A DNA stretch of 64,000 bases from assembly GCA_902765485.1 (NCBI GenBank), contig CACWZZ010000001.1, forward strand, positions 62,001 to 126,000. The letters run 5' to 3'. Both the position numbers and the translations under genes were made by a program. This document shows positions 52,556-59,857 of the stretch, one piece after another. The notes under the pieces were generated by a model. It was not told the origin of the DNA. It searched no databases and worked only from the letters and a program-made list of their open reading frames with translations. The stretch's first letter is position 1. Each line of letters starts with the position of its first letter. The DNA comes from an uncultured Bacteroidales bacterium. Its GTDB lineage: Bacteria; Bacteroidota; Bacteroidia; Bacteroidales; Paludibacteraceae.

Positions 52556-54919
52556 ATGAGAAAACTACTGCTAATAGACGCCTATGCGATGATCTTCCGT
52601 GCGTATTATGCGTTTATCCGCGCGCCGCGGATGAATAGCAAAGGGGAGAACACCTCTGCTATTTTCGGTTTCGCGGTCACGCTCGAAGATCTGTTGAAGA
52701 AGATCAACCCGACGCATGTCGGAGTGGCTTTTGACCCTCCGGGTGGCACTTTCCGCCACGAGGCGTATGAGCAATACAAAGCCCAACGTCCCGAGACTCC
52801 GGAAGATATCCGAAAAGCGGTTCCGGTGATCAAAAACCTCTTGCAGGCGATGAATATACCTGTGCTGGAGGTCCCCGGATTTGAGGCGGACGATGTGATC
52901 GGAACGCTCTCGAAGAAAGGTGAGGAAGCGGGATTTGAGGTCTATATGGCTACGCCGGATAAGGATTACGGCCAGTTGGTGTCCGATCATATCTTCATGT
53001 ATCGCCCGCGGCATACAGGAGGCTTTGAGTTAATGGGTCCGAAAGAGGTGTGCGATAAGTACGGTCTGCAAAATCAGTCGCAGGTCATTGACTTATTGGG
53101 TCTGATGGGCGATGCGAGCGATAATATCCCCGGTTGCAAAGGAGTGGGTGAGAAAACAGCTGTGGCGCTTCTGCAGCAGTTTGGCTCGATTGATACGATG
53201 CTGGCGCATACCGATGAGATCAAAGGGGCGCTGCGAACCAAGGTGGAGAGCCAGACCGAGGAGATTAAGTTCTCCCGTTTCCTTGCTACGATTCGCACGG
53301 ATGTACCGATTGCGTTGGATGAGACGCTCCTTGCGAAAAAAGAACCGGATATAGAGGCACTTAGTGCGCTCTATCGCGAACTGGAGTTCAACACGCTTCT
53401 GCGTAAACTCGGGGCTTCGAGTTCTACTAGTTCTTCTAGTTTAACTAGTTCTTCTAGTTTAACTAGTTCTTCTAGTAAGCCTGCCAAGGCACCCAAACCT
53501 GCAGACCCTAACCAGCTTGATCTTTTTGCGGCTGCGGAGGAATCTCCAGAAGCCGGAGATCCGTCTTCTGTAACAGGAACCCCCTCTTTCGATACGATTG
53601 AGAACCGACTTTGCCAGTATCTGCTGAACCCTGAAGTGGCATTTAATCCGTATAAGGAGCCGGATTTTGCTGCGCTCAAAGCCGATGCGGATCTCTGGAC
53701 GCTCTATAACGAAGTGGAGTTGCCGCTCGTGCCTGTTCTGCGTGAGATGGAGGCAGCGGGCGTGCGGATCGATGTGGATAAGCTGCGTCAGGCGGAGCAA
53801 ACGCTCTCGGAGGAACTGAATGCTCTGGAGCAGCGCATCTATGATCTGGCGGGCGAGACTTTCAATATCAATAGTCCGCGTCAGGTGGGCGAACTGCTTT
53901 TCGACAAACTCAAACTGGATGCAAAAGCCAAGAAATCCAAGAACGGACAATATTCCACTTCGGAAGAAGTGCTATCCGCTCTGCGAGACAAACATGAGAT
54001 TGTGGGGCTGATCTTGGAGCAGAGGGAACTGAAGAAACTGATCTCCACCTATATCTCTGCTTTGCCGGGATATATTGATCCCAAGGACGGTAAGATCCAT
54101 ACAACGTATAACCAGACTGTGACGGCTACCGGGCGGCTCTCCAGCAGCAATCCGAACCTGCAGAACCTGCCGATACGCTCCGAGCGCGGGCGGTTCATCC
54201 GCGAAGCGGTTATTCCCGATGACGGATGTCTGTTCCTTTCCGCCGATTACAGCCAGATCGAGCTGCGGCTCATGGCGCATTTCAGCCAGGACGAACACAT
54301 GCTTGCGGCATTCCGTTCCGGTCAGGATATCCACGCGGCTACGGCTGCGAAAATATACGGTCTGCCGATTGAAGAAGTCTCCAAAGACCAGCGGCGAAAA
54401 GCCAAAACCGCTAATTTTGGTATTATTTACGGAATATCCGCTTTTGGCTTGTCCCAACAGTTAGGATGCAGCCGCACGGAGGCGAAACAGCTCATTGATG
54501 ATTATTTCGCGGCTTTCCCTCGGGTAATCAGTTATATTGAATCTCAAAAGGAACAGGCGCGCGTACGCGGGTACGCGGAGACGCTCTTTGGGCGGAAACG
54601 CTATCTGCCGGACATCAACTCACATAATGCTACCGTGCGCGCTTTCGCAGAGCGCAATGCGGTAAATGCACCTATTCAAGGAACCGCAGCGGATATCATC
54701 AAAATGGCGATGGTCTCTATTCATCGGCGGCTCAAAGAGGAAGGGCTGCGCGCACAGATGATTATGCAGGTCCATGACGAACTCAATTTCAATGTGCCGA
54801 AGGACGAAGTGGATCGCGTGCGAGAGATCGTTGTGTCCGAGATGCAGAATGCTGTACATTTATCCATACCATTAATAGCCGAATGTGGCGTAGGAGGAAA
54901 CTGGCTTGAAGCTCATTAA
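52556..54919 (+). CDS. polA: DNA polymerase I with a reduced 3'-5' exonuclease region and a Ser-rich insertion
   Basis: The 787-residue protein has the 5'-3' exonuclease domain (residues 1-285: LLIDAYAMIFRAYYAFIRAP, FEADDVIGTLSKKGEEAG, GLMGDASDNIPGCKGVGEKT) and the polymerase domain from about 390. The latter shows motif A (LFLSADYSQIELRLMAHFSQ), motif B (RRKAKTANFGIIYGISAFGL) and motif C (MQVHDELNFNVP). Between them a normal PolA has about 190 residues of exonuclease fold; here only about 60 recognisable residues remain (FDTIENRLCQYLLNPEVAFN) and no proofreading acidic motif is visible. A run of Ser, Thr and Leu (residues 290-307) is encoded by a six-unit 9-base repeat at this junction. It is probably active in repair and Okazaki processing without proofreading. 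Confidence 0.95.
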   Translation: MRKLLLIDAYAMIFRAYYAFIRAPRMNSKGENTSAIFGFAVTLEDLLKKINPTHVGVAFDPPGGTFRHEAYEQYKAQRPETPEDIRKAVPVIKNLLQAMNIPVLEVPGFEADDVIGTLSKKGEEAGFEVYMATPDKDYGQLVSDHIFMYRPRHTGGFELMGPKEVCDKYGLQNQSQVIDLLGLMGDASDNIPGCKGVGEKTAVALLQQFGSIDTMLAHTDEIKGALRTKVESQTEEIKFSRFLATIRTDVPIALDETLLAKKEPDIEALSALYRELEFNTLLRKLGASSSTSSSSLTSSSSLTSSSSKPAKAPKPADPNQLDLFAAAEESPEAGDPSSVTGTPSFDTIENRLCQYLLNPEVAFNPYKEPDFAALKADADLWTLYNEVELPLVPVLREMEAAGVRIDVDKLRQAEQTLSEELNALEQRIYDLAGETFNINSPRQVGELLFDKLKLDAKAKKSKNGQYSTSEEVLSALRDKHEIVGLILEQRELKKLISTYISALPGYIDPKDGKIHTTYNQTVTATGRLSSSNPNLQNLPIRSERGRFIREAVIPDDGCLFLSADYSQIELRLMAHFSQDEHMLAAFRSGQDIHAATAAKIYGLPIEEVSKDQRRKAKTANFGIIYGISAFGLSQQLGCSRTEAKQLIDDYFAAFPRVISYIESQKEQARVRGYAETLFGRKRYLPDINSHNATVRAFAERNAVNAPIQGTAADIIKMAMVSIHRRLKEEGLRAQMIMQVHDELNFNVPKDEVDRVREIVVSEMQNAVHLSIPLIAECGVGGNWLEAH
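53423..53476. repeat. 9-base repeat array inside polA
   Basis: Six contiguous 9-mers: tctactagt, then tcttctagt and ttaactagt alternating. Translated in frame as a Ser/Thr/Leu linker at the domain border. The ctagtt core is shared with 30062-30112. Confidence 0.9.
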
Positions 54920-55712
54920 TATTTTATTAGTAATCCGAATCCTTTGTGTCGGCAACTCGTTTTCATGGGATGCCGTGGAGCAGGAGTTAGTGCCGCTTTG
55001 CGACGCGAAAGGCGTGCAGGTGGAGGTTCATAATCTGTATTATGGCGGTTGCTCGTTGGAGCAGCATGCCGAGTTTTTAATGCGCGACACGGCGGCGTAT
55101 TCGCATCGCGTGTGTACCAACCATCGCCATTCGGTTGGAGCACGGGAGTCCTATATTCCGCATCTCCAGAAACGGGTGATAAAGGACACGGTTTCTTTGC
55201 GCGAAGCGTTGCTGGACGGGGAATACGATATTATCTCGCTCCAGCAGGCAAGCCATTTCAGCGGCGTGCGTTCGTCCTATGAGCCGTGGCTCGACATGCT
55301 GGTGGATACCGTTCGAGCGTATCAGCCGAAGGCGAAGATCTATTGGATGCAGACTTGGGCGTACAGCCAAGATGCGACGCACCCTGCGTATCCGACCTAT
55401 CATAACTCGCAGGCCGAGATGTGGGATAGCATTCAGGCTTGTACCAAACTGATCAAACTGCCGCTTATTCCTTGCGGAGCAGCCATTCAATATGGACGTG
55501 AGACCAAATTAGGCGACACATTCTGCCGCGACGGGTATCATTTGAACTATACGTACGGACGATATACGGCTGCGTGTGTATGGTACGAAATCATCACCGG
55601 AAAAGACGTAAGACAGAATGGTTACAAGAATCCGGAAATGAGTGCGAAAGAGCGTCGTTTGGCACAAAAATCTGCCCATCGGGCGGCAAAAGAGGCAAAA
55701 AAACGCCCCTAA
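54906..55712 (+). CDS. DUF4886-like SGNH-type protein
   Basis: The frame overlaps the polA end by 14 bases and begins at a TTG (54906). It contains IRILCVGNSFSWDAVEQELV, the GNSF start motif of DUF4886, and then VHNLYYGGCSLEQHAEFL, YDIISLQQASHFSGVRSSYE, and CRDGYHLNYTYGRYTAACVW with a late aspartate and histidine. These are the three blocks of SGNH-type hydrolases. Relatives are usually secreted; here the N-terminus is short and I see no convincing signal peptide. A Lys and Ala-rich tail ends the protein. The substrate is unknown, possibly an esterified polysaccharide. Confidence 0.75.
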   Translation: MKLINILLVIRILCVGNSFSWDAVEQELVPLCDAKGVQVEVHNLYYGGCSLEQHAEFLMRDTAAYSHRVCTNHRHSVGARESYIPHLQKRVIKDTVSLREALLDGEYDIISLQQASHFSGVRSSYEPWLDMLVDTVRAYQPKAKIYWMQTWAYSQDATHPAYPTYHNSQAEMWDSIQACTKLIKLPLIPCGAAIQYGRETKLGDTFCRDGYHLNYTYGRYTAACVWYEIITGKDVRQNGYKNPEMSAKERRLAQKSAHRAAKEAKKRP

Positions 55713-55744
55713 ATGCACTTTTTTTGAAAAAAAATGCAAAAATA

Positions 55745-55776
55745 TTTGCACATGTCAGAAAAAAGCAGTACTTTTG
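55745..55776 (+). promoter_or_regulatory. Promoter of the tRNA pair
   Basis: TTTG (55745-55748), 20 bases, TACTTTTG (55769-55776), 27 bases before tRNA-Asp. Confidence 0.75.
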
Positions 55777-55803
55777 CACCCGCTTTTGAAAAGGAGACTA
55801 TCT

Positions 55804-55877
55804 GGTGCGGTAGTTCAGTTGGTTAGAATACCGGCCTGTCACGCCGTAGGTCGCGAGTTCGAGTCTCGTCCGCACCG
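55804..55877 (+). tRNA. tRNA-Asp (GTC)
   Basis: Acceptor arms GGTGCGG and CCGCACC pair fully, the anticodon loop reads CTGTCAC with anticodon GTC, and the T arm contains GTTCGAG. Discriminator G, and CCA is encoded at 55878-55880. Confidence 0.95.
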
Positions 55878-55880
55878 CCA

Positions 55881-55969
55881 ACCAGCGCAAGCTGGTTCTC
55901 TTTTCAAAACAAAGGGGATATTCCCCTTCCGGCGGAGGCCGGTTTCCCCGCAAGACGGGGACACCTCCG
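55881..55969 (+). other. Spacer between tRNA genes made of consecutive hairpins
   Basis: Four short inverted repeats follow each other: ACCAGC/GCTGGT, AAGGGG/CCCCTT, CCGG/CCGG and CCCC/GGGG around small loops. They may mark processing sites of the tRNA precursor. No coding signal was seen. Confidence 0.45.
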
Positions 55970-56043
55970 GGTCCATTAGCTCAACTGAATAGAGTACCAC
56001 ACTACGGATGTGGGGGTTGCAGGTTTGAATCCTGCATGGATCA
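55970..56043 (+). tRNA. tRNA-Arg (ACG)
   Basis: Acceptor GGTCCAT pairs with ATGGATC (one G-T), anticodon stem CCACA/TGTGG with loop CTACGGA gives anticodon ACG, and the T stem is GCAGG/CCTGC. The CCA end is not encoded. The prophage begins within the next 80 bases, so this gene is the likely attachment site. Confidence 0.93.
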
Positions 56044-56054
56044 CAAATTGAATT

Positions 56055-56091
56055 GCCGAATCGCTTGAAATATAAGGGGTTCGGCTTTTTT
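56055..56091 (+). terminator. Terminator after the tRNA pair
   Basis: GCCGAATC pairs with GGTTCGGC and is followed by six T residues. Confidence 0.7.
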
Positions 56092-56124
56092 CATGCACTA
56101 TTTTTGCCGACCAATTGCCGACAA

Positions 56125-56152
56125 ACAAAAAACCGGCGGCAAAACCACCGGT
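56125..56152 (-). terminator. Terminator of the prophage late operon
   Basis: On the minus strand ACCGGTGG, loop, CCGCCGGT form an eight-pair stem followed by TTTTTT. It lies after the last prophage gene (stop at 56176) and faces the tRNA terminator. Confidence 0.8.
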
Positions 56153-56175
56153 CTTTCACCAAACCTTTTTTGCAC

Positions 56176-56655
56176 CTATGTTTCATTTCCGACTGCAAAA
56201 TTACAACTTTTTGTCAACGGCTGCAAATATTCTTGAATTTTTTTCACAAATTCTTCGTGTGTCCGTACGACTTCGGTTTTGTACAACTTCAATGACAACT
56301 TCAACATGACGCGTCGTTGGTTCGCCGTCGTGTCATTCGATTTGCCGTTTTTGAGTTCAAGAAATAATCCGTGGAAACGTCCGGCGGGTATTGCCAAAAA
56401 CAAATCCGGCACACCGGCGATCACGCCTTCGGCTTGTAACTTGCGCGCGACACCGATGTTGCGTTTGCCGCCGTTCGGAATGGCGATCAACAAATCCCAC
56501 CATTGCGGGTATGTTTCGCGATACCAACGCACGCAACCGACTTGCAACGCGTGTTCCGTCGGTGCGGTCTTCTTCGCATTGCGTTTGCCGCGTGCGTCAC
56601 GTGCGGACGCTTTGTCCCACATTTCGATCAAATCTTTGTCCGCTTGCACTTCCAT
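56176..56655 (-). CDS. VRR-NUC domain nuclease
   Basis: The 159-residue protein has EHALQVGCVRWYRETYPQWW, IAIPNGGKRNIGVARKLQAE, GVIAGVPDLFLAIPAGRFHG and LFLELKNGKSNDTTANQRRV. This is the VRR-NUC core with the catalytic aspartate in GVPDLF and E and K in LELK. Such nucleases are frequent in phages, where they process branched DNA or assist packaging. The start at 56655 follows the upstream stop by one base; the longer frame overlaps the upstream gene and is unlikely. It is the last gene before the terminator. Confidence 0.85.
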   Translation of the reverse strand: MEVQADKDLIEMWDKASARDARGKRNAKKTAPTEHALQVGCVRWYRETYPQWWDLLIAIPNGGKRNIGVARKLQAEGVIAGVPDLFLAIPAGRFHGLFLELKNGKSNDTTANQRRVMLKLSLKLYKTEVVRTHEEFVKKIQEYLQPLTKSCNFAVGNET

Positions 56656-56656
56656 G

Positions 56657-57406
56657 TCACCAACGTTCGTATTTGGATTTGTTCGGGAATTGTTCCGCAA
56701 GATACGTTGCAAGATACGTGCGCATGACATTCGGCGAACAACTGAAACATTCGCGGTTTTCGTCCAATCCATTGAAGAATTCTTCGCGCGTCGTTTCGTC
56801 ACCATATTTGCGATCGTGACGTTGCACCCATTCGAACGGACGTTTTGCCAACATATAATTCAGCATAAGACACGTCGGTTCAACGCCACCGGTCAAACCA
56901 TACGACAATTCACGCATTGCGGCGAATTGCGGTTCGTTGAACAATGTTTTGTTGAAATGCGTGTTGCCGTGCCAACTGAAATTGTGCGTCGTCAAACCCG
57001 CCGCCGTCAACAACTTGTGTGTCGCCACCAACGATGTGTTGTAATCAAATTCGCCGTCTTCGGGTTTGCGTTTCGACGGAAGCGCACCCTTCCGGAATAT
57101 CGGGTATTGGTCGAAGTCCGTTTCGGCAATGTAAAAATGATCGTCGGACGAATACAAAAAATCGTCGGCGATGTCGGATTCTGCAACCGCTTTTTCGATA
57201 CAACGCAAAATATTCTTGTGTTTGAAATCGTATTCGTCCGGACATGGAATCCACGTCACGACGGATTGATCAATGAAATCCGGACAATATCCGGCAATGA
57301 ATACGCGTCCAACGTTGCGCCCGAATCTTTCGATTGATCGTAATGAATAGCGCAATTCTTTGTTGTCCCAATTAGAGCCGCAGCCGATCACATATAATAT
57401 ATCCAT
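56657..57406 (-). CDS. Stealth/capsular-phosphotransferase-like glycosyltransferase of the prophage
   Basis: The 249-residue protein starts MDILYVIGCGSNWDNKELRY and continues SLRSIERFGRNVGRVFIAGY, the entry pattern of Stealth-type sugar-phosphotransferases and related glycosyltransferases. HKNILRCIEKAVAESDIADD and DDFLYSSDDHFYIAETDF supply the acidic, metal- and nucleotide-sugar-binding part. A phage copy may modify the host surface or phage tail. Which sugar and acceptor is unknown. It lies between a second transferase-like gene and the nuclease gene, with one-base gaps on each side. Confidence 0.6.
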   Translation of the reverse strand: MDILYVIGCGSNWDNKELRYSLRSIERFGRNVGRVFIAGYCPDFIDQSVVTWIPCPDEYDFKHKNILRCIEKAVAESDIADDFLYSSDDHFYIAETDFDQYPIFRKGALPSKRKPEDGEFDYNTSLVATHKLLTAAGLTTHNFSWHGNTHFNKTLFNEPQFAAMRELSYGLTGGVEPTCLMLNYMLAKRPFEWVQRHDRKYGDETTREEFFNGLDENRECFSCSPNVMRTYLATYLAEQFPNKSKYERW

Positions 57407-57407
57407 G

Positions 57408-57980
57408 TCACTTGTAGTTTTTGAAAAGATATTGACGCATGATTCCTTTGTTGTCGTTTCCGATGTTGTCGAAGATCGTTCCAATCACATTGACGTCCGA
57501 TCCGGCGAAGATACTTTCGAAGACGAACCGGTTTGCGTCCGGTTTGATCTCCGGTATTGCAGCAAAAGCCGCAGCGTTGGCGACGAATCCGTTGTACCAT
57601 GTGTCTTTGCCCGATCCGGTGAACGGCGTTGCGACCATTGGACGATCAGTATTGACAATGTGAAAATATTTGTCGCGACATTTGCCGAATTCGTATTCCC
57701 ACATGCGATGTGTTGCGCGTGTTGTGTTCCACACGTTGAATGCGCCGCGTGTATGAATATACAACGCCGGTTCGCCCGACGATATGCAATGCGCCTGCAA
57801 ATAACGCAATGCCGGTTGTTCAAACAATCGTCCGTCATGCCATATTTGAACAAGACGATACGACCGGATCAACCATTCTTCCATTTCAAACGCGATCCGT
57901 TGTCCGGCTTCGTTGTTCACGCAACCGCACACGCACAATGGTTTGTCGGATTCCGGATTGACGACAACAACTTTGATCAT
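57408..57980 (-). CDS. Second glycosyltransferase-like protein of the prophage
   Basis: The 190-residue protein begins MIKVVVVNPESDKPLCVCGC and has PALYIHTRGAFNVWNTTRAT, MWEYEFGKCRDKYFHIVNTD and TPFTGSGKDTWYNGFVANAA. The order of YIHTRGA, a W-E helix, and a late G-WYNGF block resembles glycosyltransferases in capsule loci that carry LYLHTKG and HFSGNFWW blocks. The similarity is distant and comes from memory. The start at 57980 overlaps the spanin-like stop (ATGA), which fixes it. It probably works with the Stealth-like protein encoded next. Confidence 0.5.
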   Translation of the reverse strand: MIKVVVVNPESDKPLCVCGCVNNEAGQRIAFEMEEWLIRSYRLVQIWHDGRLFEQPALRYLQAHCISSGEPALYIHTRGAFNVWNTTRATHRMWEYEFGKCRDKYFHIVNTDRPMVATPFTGSGKDTWYNGFVANAAAFAAIPEIKPDANRFVFESIFAGSDVNVIGTIFDNIGNDNKGIMRQYLFKNYK

Positions 57981-58651
57981 ACGGGAATGACTTTGAATTT
58001 GCGCAACAACTTTATGATTCCAATGATCACAAGAATGATCACGACGCACCATGCGACGATTCCGGACGTGTACATGAAACGTTGCCATTTCGTCATTTCA
58101 ACCGGCTTCGTTTCCGTTCCGGCATGAATGATCGTATTGACCTTGCGCGCCGAATCCAATTCGTGTTTCAACGTCGTGTTCGCGTCAACGACGGAATCCA
58201 CTTCATGTTTCAACGTCGTGTTGTCATGGATCAGTTGTTCGACGCGTTCGCGCAATTCGTGTTCCTTCTTCGATTCCTTCGTCCCGACACCGGTGACATT
58301 GGTTGCGTCGCCGGTCTTCGCATTGTACGTTCCGCCACCTTCGCCAAAATGGATTGTCGTTTCGGTTTCCGTTTCCGCGTCGCGCACAACCTTTTCGTTC
58401 CGGTATATGGTGTCGTGAATAATGATCGTGTCATGGATCGTCTTTATTCCGGAATGTAGAGAATCAGCCATTGCCAACGATTCGCGGTGATCGGTACGCG
58501 ACGAATCTTGTGTGTCGGTTGTGGTTGATACGGCGGCGGGTGTCTTGCACGACGTGAAACAACACGCCATGACGATTGCCGCCATGATTGCAATGATCAC
58601 AAACGCGACACGTTGTGCCGGTTTGTTTGTTGATGTCTTCGATTTCTTCAT
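57977..58651 (-). CDS. Probable one-chain spanin (lipoprotein with C-terminal membrane helix)
   Basis: The 224-residue protein begins MKKSKTSTNKPAQRVAFVII, with a hydrophobic signal ending in lipobox-like cysteines (Cys30 in VMAC, or Cys35 in FTSC). A long polar, probably coiled-coil middle follows (HELRERVEQLIHDNTTLKHE with the repeat VDSVVDANTTLKHELDS), and a C-terminal membrane helix (IVAWCVVIILVIIGIIKLL). An outer membrane lipid anchor, a periplasmic rod and an inner membrane helix in one chain is the u-spanin plan, which disrupts the outer membrane at the end of lysis. It follows the endolysin-like gene by 17 bases. The start at 58651 is preferred to 58798, which overlaps that gene. Confidence 0.65.
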   Translation of the reverse strand: MKKSKTSTNKPAQRVAFVIIAIMAAIVMACCFTSCKTPAAVSTTTDTQDSSRTDHRESLAMADSLHSGIKTIHDTIIIHDTIYRNEKVVRDAETETETTIHFGEGGGTYNAKTGDATNVTGVGTKESKKEHELRERVEQLIHDNTTLKHEVDSVVDANTTLKHELDSARKVNTIIHAGTETKPVEMTKWQRFMYTSGIVAWCVVIILVIIGIIKLLRKFKVIPV

Positions 58652-58668
58652 ATCTTTGATGTTTAAGA

Positions 58669-59145
58669 TTATTCGATCGTGATATATATTTTTCGACCTT
58701 CTTTGTGTGCTTCGTCCAATATACGCCACAATTTCTTGAATGTTTGCATGGAATTGATCACTTTTCCGACAACCTTGTTTTCGCCAACGATTATGCAACC
58801 CGCCGAATCTTCTTCGGTGTTTCCGGTGTGTATAAGTACACCGGAAAATTCGGGTACTTCCAACAATCGCGGCATTCGACCTTCGGTGAACGCAAACGCC
58901 TTTTTCTTTGAATACGACGGCGAAACAATGCGCATTGATACTTCGTACGTTCCGAACGGAATTGCCGTGACTTTCGCGATCTTCTTTTCTCCGTTGTCAA
59001 ATTTCCCGTTCCGGTTCACGTCACGCACTTTGTCTTCGATCGTGTCACAACGGAATTGCGCTTCGTCAATCCGCATGTGTCCGATCGTGTATCGTTCGCA
59101 CATGTATGCGCGTTTCAATTTGATAATCAAATCGTTTTTCTTCAT
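58669..59145 (-). CDS. DUF5675 protein, likely phage endolysin
   Basis: The 158-residue protein has IIKLKRAYMCERYTIGHMRI, KKIAKVTAIPFGTYEVSMRI and SGVLIHTGNTEEDSAGCIIV, with His106 and Cys117. This is the DUF5675 pattern (IPxGxYxV, then HxGNTxxDxxGCILVG). The family is frequent in phages of Bacteroidota next to holins and resembles L,D-transpeptidase or peptidase-like folds. Cell-wall cleavage is the most likely role, by position between holin and spanin genes. Confidence 0.8.
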   Translation of the reverse strand: MKKNDLIIKLKRAYMCERYTIGHMRIDEAQFRCDTIEDKVRDVNRNGKFDNGEKKIAKVTAIPFGTYEVSMRIVSPSYSKKKAFAFTEGRMPRLLEVPEFSGVLIHTGNTEEDSAGCIIVGENKVVGKVINSMQTFKKLWRILDEAHKEGRKIYITIE

Positions 59146-59148
59146 GAT

Positions 59149-59292
59149 TTAGTCTTCTAAAAGATCAACAACCGCATATATGCACATGGCGACGACGGCG
59201 AATGCGGCGGCGATCACAAGAAAACCAATCCGGATCGCGGCAATGACATGCGCGCGTGCGCGTTCCATATATTTGTATGCGGTTGTTGACAT
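59149..59292 (-). CDS. 47-residue membrane protein in the lysis cassette
   Basis: An ATG at 59292 opens a 47-codon frame (MSTTAYKYMERARAHVIAAI and on) with one strong membrane helix (FLVIAAAFAVVAMCIYAVV) and an acidic end (DLLED). It sits exactly between the holin stop (six bases away) and the endolysin-like start (three bases away), so the spacing supports a real gene. It may be an antiholin or a second holin. Confidence 0.65.
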   Translation of the reverse strand: MSTTAYKYMERARAHVIAAIRIGFLVIAAAFAVVAMCIYAVVDLLED

Positions 59293-59298
59293 GGTTGA

Positions 59299-59793
59299 TT
59301 ATTCGTTCGATTCAGTATTCGGGCGTTGTACATACTGCAAAAACGCACCTAACATTTCTTGATTGTCCTTGTTTTTGAGTATTTCGGACAACATTTTTGC
59401 CGTTTCTTGCACACGCGCTTTTTCTTTGTCGGTGTTCTTTTCGAAAATGCTTTTGCCTTCGATCGCACATGCGAAGATTCCGCCGCCCAACGTCAAGAAT
59501 GGCAACGCGGGCAACGTCATTGTCGTGTGTTCGTTCAATAACAAGATCGCCAACATTTGTATGATGTCAATGATCGTCACGACGAACAACATATTGTAGT
59601 AATTCGACACTTTGCCGATCGTCTTGCGTAATCCGAAAGAAGACCGGAATTCACCGCGTTGTTTTGCCTTGCGTATTCCCGCCCACAAGTCAAGAAAAAT
59701 GGCGATCAACACAAGAAAATACACAACGGCGACGACAATGAATTGCGCCATGTATGTTTGCAAAAACGGAATAATATTCAATGATTGTTGCAT
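59299..59793 (-). CDS. Phage holin-like protein
   Basis: The 164-residue protein has helices at FIVVAVVYFLVLIAIFLDLW, YYNMLFVVTIIDIIQMLAIL and LPALPFLTLGGGIFACAIEG, with AGIRKAKQRGEFRSSFGLRK between the first two, and a charged cytoplasmic end. This three-helix layout with an LWAGIRKAK motif is that of holins from phages of Bacteroidota. It makes inner membrane lesions that release the endolysin. It is the first lysis gene downstream of the RT gene. Confidence 0.8.
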   Translation of the reverse strand: MQQSLNIIPFLQTYMAQFIVVAVVYFLVLIAIFLDLWAGIRKAKQRGEFRSSFGLRKTIGKVSNYYNMLFVVTIIDIIQMLAILLLNEHTTMTLPALPFLTLGGGIFACAIEGKSIFEKNTDKEKARVQETAKMLSEILKNKDNQEMLGAFLQYVQRPNTESNE

Positions 59794-59857
59794 AATGATT
59801 TACTTTTTCATAATGGTTTTCCCTTTCGTTTGATTGTTTATATTGGATTTATTGGAT

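Noticed and set aside
56279..57337. 352-codon frame on the plus strand in the prophage
   Set aside because: It crosses two minus-strand genes with recognisable domains and tightly coupled starts; the plus translation is Arg, Phe and Cys-rich without motifs.
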